Source of the DNA: Bacteriovorax stolpii
GTDB taxonomy: Bacteria > Bdellovibrionota > Bacteriovoracia > Bacteriovoracales > Bacteriovoracaceae
Direction of reading: 5' to 3'
Length of the DNA: 24,830 nucleotides
Assembly (NCBI GenBank): GCA_945890905.1
Contig: CAMDDI010000008.1
Span: 1 to 24,830 of the forward strand
Both the position numbers and the translations under genes were made by a program. This document shows positions 1 to 9,228 of the stretch, one piece after another (the stretch's first letter is position 1; each line of letters starts with the position of its first letter). A model generated the notes under the pieces. It worked only from the letters and a program-made list of their open reading frames with translations. It had not been told where the DNA came from and made no database searches.

Positions 1-2484
1 TCTTTATATCCAAGTTTACCAGCTGTAACCCATAGTTCAGGTCGCCCTGGGGTGGATGATGATGCTAATGGTGTGATTGATGATTGCTACGGATATGACT
101 ATGTTAAAAATCAAGCTTCGCTCTTCTTTGATAATATGGGACACGGAACTCATTTGGCGGGAATTGCCAGTGCAAAAAATGATAGTGTTGGGGCCGAAGG
201 CATTTCAGATAAAATCAAAATTCTTCCGATTAAAGTTGTCACCAACCAAGTTTCTGCCGAATTTACTCAAGCCATCATTAAAGGAATTAACTACGCTTTG
301 TCTCGCCGAGTAGATGTGATCAATTTGAGTATTGGGATCACTAATAACTTTGTTACGGAAGCTCTTTTGACTTCCATTCGAAGTGCAGTAAGCAGCGGTG
401 TTCTTGTGGTGGCCGCGGCCGGTAATAACAAGAATATTAATACTCAACCACCTTGTAACATTTCAGGTGTTATTTGCGTGGGTGGCACAACTCCAAGTGG
501 CTCAAGCTATACTGACGGAAGTTATGGTGGGCATGTGGACGTTACTGCTCCAGCAGTTTCAATTATCTCAACTTACCCTCTTGCTTTTCGTAGTCAGTTT
601 TTTCAAGAGCAAGGTTTTGAAGCCCTATCAGGAACAAGTCAGTCAACAATTATGGTGAGCTCACTTGTGGGTATCATTAAGAAGCTTACAAATGGCAATA
701 GCGATGAAGTCAAAGCTCGCCTTTACCTGGGAGCAAGAACAGCTCGCTCTTCTCACTCATTATTTGGTCAGGCCAATCTTGAAGCTTCATTAACAGCTGC
801 CCCTGTAGCACTTGTGGTTCCCGAATTTAAAAATATCAACTCCTTTGCCGTTCAAAATAATAAGATTAGGCTCCCTTTGATTGTTAAAAACCTTTGGGCA
901 AAATCATCCCTGGTCTCTATTAAGCTCTCCTCTAATAGTCCAGAAGTTAGTATTTTAACTAAAGACTTCTCAGTTGAGAGTATGAACCCTTCTGAGAGAA
1001 GATCAGTCTTGAGTGATGTGGAAGTATCTGCTTCTGCTCCTGATCACTTTGTTTTAAATGTTGAAATCACCATTGACGGTATTAAGAGAAACTTCAAAAA
1101 AGATGTGATCCTAACTCAAAACTATTCTTCCCTCACTAAGCGCCAAATTGATATTTCTGAAAGATTTGATCAGATCAAACTTAAAAAAATTGCCAATGGC
1201 ACTCTTATGAATCAGATGAAGACTCTTACTAAAAACCAAGCTTCAGAGTTCTACTTCCTGGATGCTTCTAAAAAGAAAATTACCATTCTTAAAAATCTCT
1301 CAAGTTCGGTAGAGACTTTAAGTTTCGATCTTCCGGTGGAAGTGAGTGAATTTAAATTAGAAAAATTGATCACACCTCATCGTGAAGTTCGCTACCTTTT
1401 GATCGCTGCTTATGCTGAAAGAAATCGTCCGCAGTTAGGGATTATTTATCTGGATTCTTCAGAATCAAAGCTTGTTCAATTTAAAGAGCATGCCAGAGAG
1501 TTAAACCTAGGGAATATTAATCTTGTTTGGGATTCAGGTTTGTCTCAGTTTGTTCCCGTCGCGACTTTAAGTCGTATTAAGCCTGCTGCCAGCAATGATA
1601 TGGAGGCCAACCTTCGTGATCTTAACCTTTCTCAGTTTAAGAACATGGAGCTCATTAAGTTTATTCCTAATTTTGAAACTCACGAGTTTAGTATTCAGTC
1701 CCTTATGACTAACACTCTTTATGAGCAGCTTTACCGCTCCCTTAATCTTAACTGGGAAGCACGTCTTGAAGTTAAGTTTTTGAGTAAGGCAACAGAACAT
1801 GACCAAAACATTCTACTTTTCGCGAAAGCAGGAAATGCGGCCTTTGAGATTTCAATGAATTTAAATCCTACAATTCATTCGGTGAAGCGTCTTTTAAGCT
1901 CGGGCCTCAATGCTAGAACTCAGTATGCCATGGGCACTTATGTTGAGCAGAACCGCATCCAGGAAAAAGGGCTTTTCTTCCAATTTCTTGATAAGAAATC
2001 AGTTCAGAGATATTCGACAACTGAAAACGACATTGTTGAGCTTGATTCAGAAAGTGAAGACAATATCTTGAGTGAAGCTTTCTATCACCATTTCAATGTA
2101 AACGGTGAAGTGCTTGATGTGTTTATGTCTGAATCATCAATTCAGTTTATGGGCCAAGGTCAGGTGAACTCTTTTAATGTGGATCAAAACATTTTCCATA
2201 AAGATCTTCTGGCCCAAACTTATGAAGCTCTTATCTTGCGCCAAAATGGGACAAGTTTTCCTGCTATTCTATCCAATCAAGATCATACTTCAGCAGGTCT
2301 TTTTAAACTTATCTTCTGGAAAGAGGGCAAGCCCCAGACAAGTGCAAAGTGGTCTTTTATGCGACCTGAAAACTGTTCTTATGTGGGTGTAGTAAGCAAT
2401 ACCACAAATAGTTCTTTGGCATTTTTGTGTCAGGATGCGTCTGCTCAAAAGCTTACTCTTGACCTCATTCCAGTAGTTCAATAA
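1..2484 (+). CDS. Subtilisin-like serine protease (S8 family), 5' end outside window
   Basis: The reading frame is open from base 1, so the gene begins upstream; GTG at 52 is internal. The peptidase S8 fold is clear: an Asp/Asn-rich loop typical of calcium-binding subtilases (codons 52-110), GHGTHLAG with the catalytic His at 142-144, the oxyanion Asn in AAAGNN (424-426), and SGTSQS with the catalytic Ser at 637-639. The catalytic Asp must lie before the window. After the peptidase domain, roughly 550 residues follow that I do not recognise; they have no Cys-rich or obvious repeat pattern and are probably beta-rich. The usual role of such proteins is extracellular or outer-surface proteolysis, and the missing N-terminus probably holds a signal peptide. 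The stop is TAA, and the next gene starts 133 bases later, so it is probably not co-transcribed with the purine operon. The family is certain; substrate and the role of the long tail are unknown. Confidence 0.93.
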   Translation, partial: SLYPSLPAVTHSSGRPGVDDDANGVIDDCYGYDYVKNQASLFFDNMGHGTHLAGIASAKNDSVGAEGISDKIKILPIKVVTNQVSAEFTQAIIKGINYALSRRVDVINLSIGITNNFVTEALLTSIRSAVSSGVLVVAAAGNNKNINTQPPCNISGVICVGGTTPSGSSYTDGSYGGHVDVTAPAVSIISTYPLAFRSQFFQEQGFEALSGTSQSTIMVSSLVGIIKKLTNGNSDEVKARLYLGARTARSSHSLFGQANLEASLTAAPVALVVPEFKNINSFAVQNNKIRLPLIVKNLWAKSSLVSIKLSSNSPEVSILTKDFSVESMNPSERRSVLSDVEVSASAPDHFVLNVEITIDGIKRNFKKDVILTQNYSSLTKRQIDISERFDQIKLKKIANGTLMNQMKTLTKNQASEFYFLDASKKKITILKNLSSSVETLSFDLPVEVSEFKLEKLITPHREVRYLLIAAYAERNRPQLGIIYLDSSESKLVQFKEHARELNLGNINLVWDSGLSQFVPVATLSRIKPAASNDMEANLRDLNLSQFKNMELIKFIPNFETHEFSIQSLMTNTLYEQLYRSLNLNWEARLEVKFLSKATEHDQNILLFAKAGNAAFEISMNLNPTIHSVKRLLSSGLNARTQYAMGTYVEQNRIQEKGLFFQFLDKKSVQRYSTTENDIVELDSESEDNILSEAFYHHFNVNGEVLDVFMSESSIQFMGQGQVNSFNVDQNIFHKDLLAQTYEALILRQNGTSFPAILSNQDHTSAGLFKLIFWKEGKPQTSAKWSFMRPENCSYVGVVSNTTNSSLAFLCQDASAQKLTLDLIPVVQ

Positions 2485-2556
2485 GTTGTGATGCTTTTTG
2501 GCCAAAATAAAGATCTCAACTTCTTGTTTTTTCAACAGTGAAACATCATTAAAGCC

Positions 2557-2587
2557 TTGTTATTACGAAGGGATTTCGGTTTAATAT
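2557..2587 (+). promoter_or_regulatory. Possible promoter of the urate catabolism operon
   Basis: TTGTTA (2557-2562) and TAATAT (2582-2587) lie just ahead of the urate operon. The 19-base spacing is long; TTATTA three bases further on gives 16. A short CGAA-N5-TTCG dyad lies between the elements and could bind a regulator. This is pattern matching only. Confidence 0.3.
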
Positions 2588-2617
2588 TCTCCTTATTTGC
2601 TCAAGGAGAATGACTTC

Positions 2618-4264
2618 GTGAATCAAGACATCTTTGACTGGATTTTACTCTTAGTAAGATGGCTCCATATTACTGTGGCAGTAACTTGGATTGGAACATC
2701 CATTTTTTTCATGTGGCTCGATCGAAGTTTTGAATTCAATGCTGAATCCAAACGGCCCGGTCACGTAGGTGACTTGTGGATGGTTCACGGCGGTGGATTT
2801 TATCACGTAGAAAAACTTCAGATGGGTCCCACCAAAGTTCCGGAAAAACTTCATTGGTTTAAATGGGAGTCTTATTGGACCTGGCTCTCAGGCATGATGC
2901 TCATGACACTTATTTTTTATTGGGGTGATGGAACTTTCCTTCTGGATTCATCAGTTTCAAATATAACTCACTACCAAGGCATTGGTATTGGGCTCTTCTC
3001 CCTTTTAGGTTCCTGGTATTTTTATGATTTTTTGTGGGAGAGAAAACTCACCAAAGAGCAACCTCTGGTGGGACACATTCTCACCATCTTGTGGCTTGCG
3101 GGAATGTCTTATTTTTTATGTCACACTTTAAGTGGCAGGGCGGCCTACATGCACATTGGTGGCATGATGGGCACATGGATGACGGCCAATGTTTTCATGA
3201 GGATTATTCCCCGTCAGATTAAGATGGTGGAGGCGGCCAAAAAAGGTGAGCCAGTTCACCCTGACTGGCCGAAGAATGCAAAAAATAGATCCACTCATAA
3301 TACCTACCTCACTTTGCCAGTGATCTTTGTCATGCTCAGTAATCATTTTCCTTCGACCTATGGACATGATTTTAATTGGCTCATCTTGCTTTTGATTAGT
3401 GCAGGAGGAGCGGCCATTCGTGAGTATTTTATTGTTCGTTTAAAAAATCCAAAACGCTCTATGAGTTTTGGGATTGCAGGGATAGCCTTGATTGCAGCAG
3501 TGATTGTATTCAGTGGTGAATCTTCCACTCCTAGTGAAGACCATACTCATGCGCATGTTGAGAGTTCAAGAAATGAAGCTCAATCTCTCAATCTAGAGAC
3601 ACCGGCTCAACCAGCGACTGTTGATTCAGGATTAAAGTATCCAGTTTCTGGAATGATTTTATTTGAAGGTACTCCACCCAAAAATAAAAAGCTCACTATG
3701 CCTTCTGGTTGTGGTTCAAAGAATGGAGAAGAGATTACTTCGGATGAAGTTTTAACTCATGAAGGATCTCTGCAAAATGTTCTTGTGACAATTACAAATG
3801 CTCCTGCCAGTAATCTTGCAGTTCCTCAAGAAGAAGTGATTCTTGATCAGAAGGGATGTAAGTATCATCCGCGCATGGTGGCGGCACGAGTGGGACAAAA
3901 AGTGACTTTTGTAAACTCAGATAGCATTTTTCATAATGTGAAAGCCGTGACGAATGTGAACCAGAAATTTAACCTGGCCATGCCAAAGAAAGATCAAAGA
4001 GTGACCAAGGTTTTTAATAAGCCAGAAATTTTTCTTCAGGCCAAATGCTCAGTTCATCCGTGGATGGGAGCTTACATTGCGATTATGGATCATCCTTTCT
4101 ATGCCATCACCAGTAAGACAGGCCAGTTTGCAATTCCTCCACTTCCTCCTGGCACCTATACCATAGAGGCCTGGCATGAAGTATTTGGAACTCAAACTCA
4201 AACCATAACAATTTCTGATAAACCTCTCACTGATCTCATCTTCACTTTTAAAGAGGCACTATGA
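2618..4264 (+). CDS. puuD: PuuD-type membrane urate-oxidising protein with C-terminal cupredoxin-like domain
   Basis: Oxidises urate to 5-hydroxyisourate at the membrane (family knowledge for PuuD). GTG at 2618 is preferred because AAGGAG sits 9 bases before it; the longer TTG start at 2597 has no ribosome site. Residues 1 to about 300 match the Urate_ox_N membrane domain: the opening WLHITVAVTWIGTSIFFMW, then GGGFYHVEK and several membrane helices. Canonical PuuD ends in a cytochrome c domain, but there is no CxxCH here. After a His-rich linker (HTHAH), residues about 345-548 resemble a blue-copper-like domain with FHNVKA (His439) and KCSVHPWMGAY (Cys477, His480, Met483), the four expected type 1 copper ligands, followed by a carboxypeptidase-regulatory-like beta segment (LPPGTYTIEAWHE). 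The stop overlaps the next start (ATGA). Electrons are inferred to leave via copper rather than haem. Confidence 0.88.
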   Translation: MNQDIFDWILLLVRWLHITVAVTWIGTSIFFMWLDRSFEFNAESKRPGHVGDLWMVHGGGFYHVEKLQMGPTKVPEKLHWFKWESYWTWLSGMMLMTLIFYWGDGTFLLDSSVSNITHYQGIGIGLFSLLGSWYFYDFLWERKLTKEQPLVGHILTILWLAGMSYFLCHTLSGRAAYMHIGGMMGTWMTANVFMRIIPRQIKMVEAAKKGEPVHPDWPKNAKNRSTHNTYLTLPVIFVMLSNHFPSTYGHDFNWLILLLISAGGAAIREYFIVRLKNPKRSMSFGIAGIALIAAVIVFSGESSTPSEDHTHAHVESSRNEAQSLNLETPAQPATVDSGLKYPVSGMILFEGTPPKNKKLTMPSGCGSKNGEEITSDEVLTHEGSLQNVLVTITNAPASNLAVPQEEVILDQKGCKYHPRMVAARVGQKVTFVNSDSIFHNVKAVTNVNQKFNLAMPKKDQRVTKVFNKPEIFLQAKCSVHPWMGAYIAIMDHPFYAITSKTGQFAIPPLPPGTYTIEAWHEVFGTQTQTITISDKPLTDLIFTFKEAL

Positions 4265-4578
4265 TTAGCACTCACATTCTTGATACCACCAAAGGTGTTC
4301 CTGCCGCTCACGTGCGCGTGACCTTAGAGAAGCAAACTCAGGATTCATGGAAAGAAATTGGATCAGACAAAACCAATTCCGACGGTCGCATTGTTTATAG
4401 CTGTCCCCCAGAAGCAGGGGTGTATCGCTTAACTTTTCATATCGAAGAATATTTTAAAGGGGAGGAGAGCTTTTTTCTCAACACTCCTGTGGTGTTTAAA
4501 ATCACCAATACCAATCGTAAGTACCATGTGCCACTTCTGCTTAATCCTTACGGTTATTCTACTTACCGAGGCTCTTGA
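4261..4578 (+). CDS. uraH: 5-hydroxyisourate hydrolase (transthyretin-like)
   Basis: Hydrolyses 5-hydroxyisourate, the product of urate oxidation, to OHCU. At 105 residues it is close to the usual length for bacterial HIUase. The family signatures are all visible: the N-terminal STHILDT with the catalytic His, SDGRI with the catalytic Arg, KYHVPLLLNP with the second His, and the C-terminal tetrapeptide YRGS that closes the active site. There is no signal peptide, so it should be cytoplasmic. It overlaps the urate-oxidising gene by four bases (ATGA) and is followed after two bases by the start of the four-domain fusion gene, so the three are almost certainly one transcript with coupled translation. 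The assignment is firm. Confidence 0.96.
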   Translation: MISTHILDTTKGVPAAHVRVTLEKQTQDSWKEIGSDKTNSDGRIVYSCPPEAGVYRLTFHIEEYFKGEESFFLNTPVVFKITNTNRKYHVPLLLNPYGYSTYRGS

Positions 4579-4580
4579 TA

Positions 4581-7500
4581 ATGTACGAAGATTTTCTTTC
4601 TCCAAAATTTAAAGACCATATTTTAAAGTCGGCCATTCCTTTTCCTGGCGTACCAGAGCTCATGCAAGTGGGTGCGAGTGGTGGTCTTGAGAATAAAGAG
4701 TCCATGAAGTTTTTGTGTGATCTCTACGAGCTCACTAAAAAAGAATTGCAACTGGTTTTAAATCGCAGAGTGAGAGACCGGAAGTTTATCGATGAACGAA
4801 CTCGGGCCATGGCAACATTCAATAAAGATTTGAAACGAGATTTTTTAAGTCCTGATTATAAAACCATCTTTGGCCTAGAAGATGGGGAAGGACGAATTGT
4901 CATGGGGCCACGCTCGGCCACATACGCTGATCCTAAACCAGAAAAAAGAATTGCTCCTATTCCTGAGTTTCTTCAGGGAAATCATGTGACCCTCTTTGGG
5001 CCTCCGGATAATGCCAAGCTCTCCATTAATGCCATGAATGCCTATCATCGCAAACTCAAGGATGAACCTAAAATTGTTCAAGAGCTTCTTGATATTCAAA
5101 CCCAGCTTCCCAAATGGGGGGCCGACGATGAAGACTCAAAAACTCCTCTGCGTGAAGATCTTATCTCTGCTGGAGAAAATTTAACTGCGTGCTTAGATGG
5201 AACGATCAGTCTAACAGAGACCAAAAAGTATGAACTTGAAAAAGATCATCTCTCACTTCCCATCAAACGTTTTCCTGGGCTCGCACTTCCTTGTTACTTT
5301 CTTTTTTGTAAAAATGAAGCACTCCCACTTCACTTATATGACTTCGCCCTTCATTTGTTTAAAAATTGGCACAATAAAAAGGCCCTGTGCTTTTATGTTC
5401 CGAAACTTGAAAACGAAGAAGAGGCACGCTATATCCGCATAGTGATGGAAACCGCGGAGACCATGATTAAAAGGTTTCATCCTGAGTATCAGATCGGATC
5501 CATCCGCTTAATGATCGTGCTTGAAAATCCTCGGGCCGTATTCCGTGTGCATGAAATCATGGATGAGCTCTATCCTTATTTTGTGGGTGCTTCTCTAGGG
5601 TGGCATGACTATCTGGCCAGTACCGCCAGACTCTTTAAAGAAGACTCTCACTACCGCATTCCAGTGAAAGCCGATCCAGATATTGTGATTAAGTACATCA
5701 AGGCGTCACATGATCTTCTGGCCGAAGTTGTGGGCTCTCGCGGAGGTGTGAAGGTTGGAGGAATGTATGGAATTCTTCCTAACAACAACGATCTTAAGTC
5801 CGATTCATTTCAAGTTACCATCAAGGGTTATATTAGGGACGTGGTCACTCAGTTTAAGCGTGACCTTACTGGATTCTGGGTGGCCCATCCAGATTTTGTG
5901 AGACTTGGTTTGGCCTTAGTGGAAGCGTGGAATATTCATAAAAGTGGAGATTCATCAAAACTCGAAGAGCTGGTTAAATCTTTACTCAATGAAAAGTACC
6001 ATCAAGAAGTTTTAGGATTTATTCATGGTCCTGACATCAAAGGCCTAGATAAAAAAGATCCCATGTATCCGCGCTCGCTTATTGTAGCTGATATTCGTGA
6101 ATCTAATTTTATTGCCAACAATCACCCCGATGAAATTCGCTATAACGTCTTTCAATCTCTTCAGTATATTACAGACTGGCTTTCAGGTAATGGATGTGTC
6201 GCCTTGCCTGCTCACGTGGGGGATGTGGCCGTTCGAGTGATGGATGACTTGGCCACAGCAGAGAGGTCTCGCTGGGAAGTGTGGCACGAAATTTATCACG
6301 GGCGCACAAGCCTAGAAGATTTTCTGAGGATTGCTCACGAGGAATTGCATTTTATCCGTAAAGATAAATCTAATGAGAAAAAAATAGTTCAGGTCAAATG
6401 GGATGAGAGAACCCAGAAGTGGTACCCCGTGGCCATGAATCTTATGATCAAGCTCATGACCGATAAAAATCCGGTGGAATTTGCCACTCAGCTCTTTCTC
6501 CCTTTCACACTCCAGACAGTGAGAAATTCTCAGGATCCATGGGCCGAAGTTCTAAAGATTGATGAGCAAAAATTTGCGATCAGAGATGACGTAGAACGAT
6601 TTAATTTTTATTTTGAAAAATGTGGCAGCCAGAAATTTGCCACCGAATTGTCTCACTGCTTAGTTATTGATCCAGATCATATTGACCGGGTAGTAAGACG
6701 CTTTAGCCGAGAAGACATTCTTGAAGCGGCAAGCTTTCACGGTGATATCGGTGAGGGTAAAAAGACTCTGGATCGCCTAGCATTGGGTGAACAGGCAAAA
6801 GTTTTTGGTGAAGATGAGCTTATCAAAGATGAACTCAGAATCTGGGGAAAAAAATATTTAGAGAAATTCGGAGTGAAGTTTCTGATTTCAGCTCAAGGAA
6901 AATCTGGAACTGAAATGCTCAAGAGCCTTAAGGATCGTTTTGAAAATACAGAAGTAGAAGAATGGGAAAATGCTAAGAATGCACTTGCCCAGATTGCTAT
7001 TAAGCGCATGAAGCTTCATCCGATTAATTCTCTTCATCAAACTCTTGAAAATGTTTTGAATAAACACGGAGTGAAAGCAGCACAAGTTGCTATCATGACT
7101 CATGGGAAGGTTCAAACCCTTAGCTTGGGTGAAACGACTAAGAGAACTTGGTTTGAAATGGCCAGTCTGAGCAAAACCATGGCCAGTGCTTTTGCTCTTG
7201 AATACTTTAAAACTAAGAAAATACCACTTCACTCGCCAGTGAATGAGCTTCTATCTAAAACTAAATCAACTTTTAGAATTCCGAGCGGTGACAAAGTCCA
7301 TATCACGCACCTCATGAGTCATTCGGCCCTCAACATGCATTACGTAAATGGAGTGCCGTCCAATAAAAAAATGCCACCAGTGCGTGATTTTTTAGAGGGA
7401 AACTCTGAGTACGGTTATCCGGCGATTTCTGTGGTGAATACCCCTGGTGAAGTGTTCCAATATTCCGGCGGTGGGTTTCTTGTTTTAGAGCACCTCATTG

Positions 7501-9227
7501 AGTCCCTTGAAAATAAATCTATTTTTGAATTAACCCAGCCATTTTTTGAAAAACTTGGTTTAAGTCATATGAGTTTCCGTCAGGAGAATTTACCTGGAGT
7601 GGATTATGCTCACGGGTTTAATGACCAAGGGTTTGAGATTGAAGGCACTCGTAAAATGTTCCCGGCCTTTGCGGCCGGTGCTATGGGAACAGCAACCGAC
7701 ATGGCCAACTTCCTTGTGCAACTTGAAGATGCGTATCAAAATCTCTGTGGCCCTGGAGGAATTTCTCACGACACCGCCCGCCTGATGCTTCACGGAACCG
7801 ATAAGGGATGCATGAACTTTATGGGTGTGAAGATGGGACTGGGAGTATTTGTTGGTGAAGCAGGTCTTAATAAGTTTGCCATTCATCAAGGGGCCAACGA
7901 TGGTTTCCGTTGCATCTACCTTCATACGATTGACGGCCCTGACACAGGTAAAGGCTTTGTTGTCCTTTGTAACTCTGATCTTAAAGGGGTGCTCTTTAAT
8001 GCAAAAGTCACTCAAGAGCTCCTTCAAGTTTTAAAAATTGAGGGTGTCGATACATCGAAATTTAAATCTGAATTTAGAGCAGACACTATTGCTCAAGAAG
8101 AAATTGTTAATATCGGTTATAAGAATCTGGTTTTCAGTGCTTTTGCACCCACCCGGCCTGAACCCATCACAGACCGAGGCCCCAAAGATCCATTGGCACT
8201 TTATAATCTGTGCGCAGGAGGGAGAATTCTCTCTGTGAGCGATGAGAAATTCGCTCAGGCAGATAATCTTTTAAGTGATCACCTTCCAAAATTTGATCCA
8301 GAATTATTTGGCAAGCAAGGAAAGGTCATGGATTCATGGGAAACTGTGAGACATAACTTAAAAGGTGTCGATACACTGACTTTTGAACTTAAAAAACCAA
8401 GTTCAATCCGCTACGTTTTACTTTCCACCAAGTATCACTTCGGCAATCATTCACCTGTGATTCGTCTTGAGGGTCTTAAAGATCAAGAGTGGGTTGAGGT
8501 TTTACCCAAGACTCCCATTGAAGGGCATTCAGAAATTCGCTTGGTACTTTCTCAAGAGACAGCAGTCTTCTCACAAATCCGAGTCTCCCAGTATCCTGAC
8601 GGAGGTTTTTCTCGTTTAGGGCTCTACCAGGAATTACCAGAAGCTCAGAAGGCGAGTTTTGTAGATATAAAATCTGCCAAGAGTATTGTTTATGAGGAGA
8701 AGATCCCTCAAACTTCAAAACCACTGAGTATCAAGTATGAAGTGACCTTAGAAGAAGTTAAACAGAATCTCTCGGTATTAAAAAATGGCGAAGAGTTTAA
8801 TAATGCTTCAAGCAGCTTCGGGGCCAAAATCATCAGTGCCACCAATGAGCATTATTCGCCAGCTTCTCAAGTGATCTCACCTTTTTCACCCATCAACATG
8901 TTTGATGGGATGGAGTCGGCCAGAAGTCGTAAACCGGGAAATTTTGAAGAAGTGGTTCTAAGTCTAGCTCTTCCACTTGCTATACATCGCCTGGAGATGG
9001 ATTTTACTTATTTTGTGAATAATAACCCACTTGAAGTTAATGTCCTGGGATTGTCTGATGGTAAATGGATAAGTCTTGTAGATAAAGTGAATGTGAAAGC
9101 TTTTGCTGGGGGCAAGAGAGATTTTAAAATTGAGAATAACCAAATCATAGAGCAGATTAAGATTCAGACCTGGCCTGATGGGGGAATGAATCGCTTTAAG
9201 GCCTACTCATTTTTTAAAAGTTTCTGA
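4581..9227 (+). CDS. Four-domain purine catabolism fusion: malate synthase / OHCU decarboxylase / serine beta-lactamase-like hydrolase / allantoicase
   Basis: One uninterrupted 1548-residue frame. ATG 4581 is preferred over TTG 4575 because GAGG (4568-4571) is well spaced for it. Residues 1 to about 650 are malate synthase A-like: GPPDNAKLSINAMNA, Arg230 in IKRFPG, YVPKLENEEEAR, Glu315, Asp343 in GWHDYLAS, NGCVALP at 537 and MDDLATAERSR with the expected catalytic base Asp556. Residues about 655-812 are UraD (OHCU decarboxylase): His720 in FHGDIG, where the family usually has HP, and Glu737 in GEQAKVFG. Residues about 814-1160 are a class C beta-lactamase/esterase fold: SLSK (Ser862, Lys865), YSG at 961, HQG at 1102. 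Residues about 1200-1548 are allantoicase with both family repeats (MDSWETVR at 1250, FDGMESAR at 1441; YPDGGFSRL and WPDGGMNRF). No signal peptide. Three of the domains are steps of urate-to-malate conversion; the hydrolase has no assigned step and may supply allantoinase activity (inference). Confidence 0.93.
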   Translation: MYEDFLSPKFKDHILKSAIPFPGVPELMQVGASGGLENKESMKFLCDLYELTKKELQLVLNRRVRDRKFIDERTRAMATFNKDLKRDFLSPDYKTIFGLEDGEGRIVMGPRSATYADPKPEKRIAPIPEFLQGNHVTLFGPPDNAKLSINAMNAYHRKLKDEPKIVQELLDIQTQLPKWGADDEDSKTPLREDLISAGENLTACLDGTISLTETKKYELEKDHLSLPIKRFPGLALPCYFLFCKNEALPLHLYDFALHLFKNWHNKKALCFYVPKLENEEEARYIRIVMETAETMIKRFHPEYQIGSIRLMIVLENPRAVFRVHEIMDELYPYFVGASLGWHDYLASTARLFKEDSHYRIPVKADPDIVIKYIKASHDLLAEVVGSRGGVKVGGMYGILPNNNDLKSDSFQVTIKGYIRDVVTQFKRDLTGFWVAHPDFVRLGLALVEAWNIHKSGDSSKLEELVKSLLNEKYHQEVLGFIHGPDIKGLDKKDPMYPRSLIVADIRESNFIANNHPDEIRYNVFQSLQYITDWLSGNGCVALPAHVGDVAVRVMDDLATAERSRWEVWHEIYHGRTSLEDFLRIAHEELHFIRKDKSNEKKIVQVKWDERTQKWYPVAMNLMIKLMTDKNPVEFATQLFLPFTLQTVRNSQDPWAEVLKIDEQKFAIRDDVERFNFYFEKCGSQKFATELSHCLVIDPDHIDRVVRRFSREDILEAASFHGDIGEGKKTLDRLALGEQAKVFGEDELIKDELRIWGKKYLEKFGVKFLISAQGKSGTEMLKSLKDRFENTEVEEWENAKNALAQIAIKRMKLHPINSLHQTLENVLNKHGVKAAQVAIMTHGKVQTLSLGETTKRTWFEMASLSKTMASAFALEYFKTKKIPLHSPVNELLSKTKSTFRIPSGDKVHITHLMSHSALNMHYVNGVPSNKKMPPVRDFLEGNSEYGYPAISVVNTPGEVFQYSGGGFLVLEHLIESLENKSIFELTQPFFEKLGLSHMSFRQENLPGVDYAHGFNDQGFEIEGTRKMFPAFAAGAMGTATDMANFLVQLEDAYQNLCGPGGISHDTARLMLHGTDKGCMNFMGVKMGLGVFVGEAGLNKFAIHQGANDGFRCIYLHTIDGPDTGKGFVVLCNSDLKGVLFNAKVTQELLQVLKIEGVDTSKFKSEFRADTIAQEEIVNIGYKNLVFSAFAPTRPEPITDRGPKDPLALYNLCAGGRILSVSDEKFAQADNLLSDHLPKFDPELFGKQGKVMDSWETVRHNLKGVDTLTFELKKPSSIRYVLLSTKYHFGNHSPVIRLEGLKDQEWVEVLPKTPIEGHSEIRLVLSQETAVFSQIRVSQYPDGGFSRLGLYQELPEAQKASFVDIKSAKSIVYEEKIPQTSKPLSIKYEVTLEEVKQNLSVLKNGEEFNNASSSFGAKIISATNEHYSPASQVISPFSPINMFDGMESARSRKPGNFEEVVLSLALPLAIHRLEMDFTYFVNNNPLEVNVLGLSDGKWISLVDKVNVKAFAGGKRDFKIENNQIIEQIKIQTWPDGGMNRFKAYSFFKSF

Positions 9228-9228
9228 A

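Noticed and set aside
2597..2617. Longer TTG start for the urate-oxidising protein
   Set aside because: It would place the AAGGAG ribosome site inside the coding region; the GTG at 2618 is correctly spaced.
6888..7232. 114-residue minus-strand frame opposite the UraD/hydrolase junction
   Set aside because: Shadow frame of the fusion gene; its composition is rich in Phe, Ser and Lys as expected from antisense translation.
7590..8027. 145-residue minus-strand frame inside the beta-lactamase-like domain
   Set aside because: It lies fully inside a well-supported domain on the other strand, has no ribosome site and no recognisable protein features.
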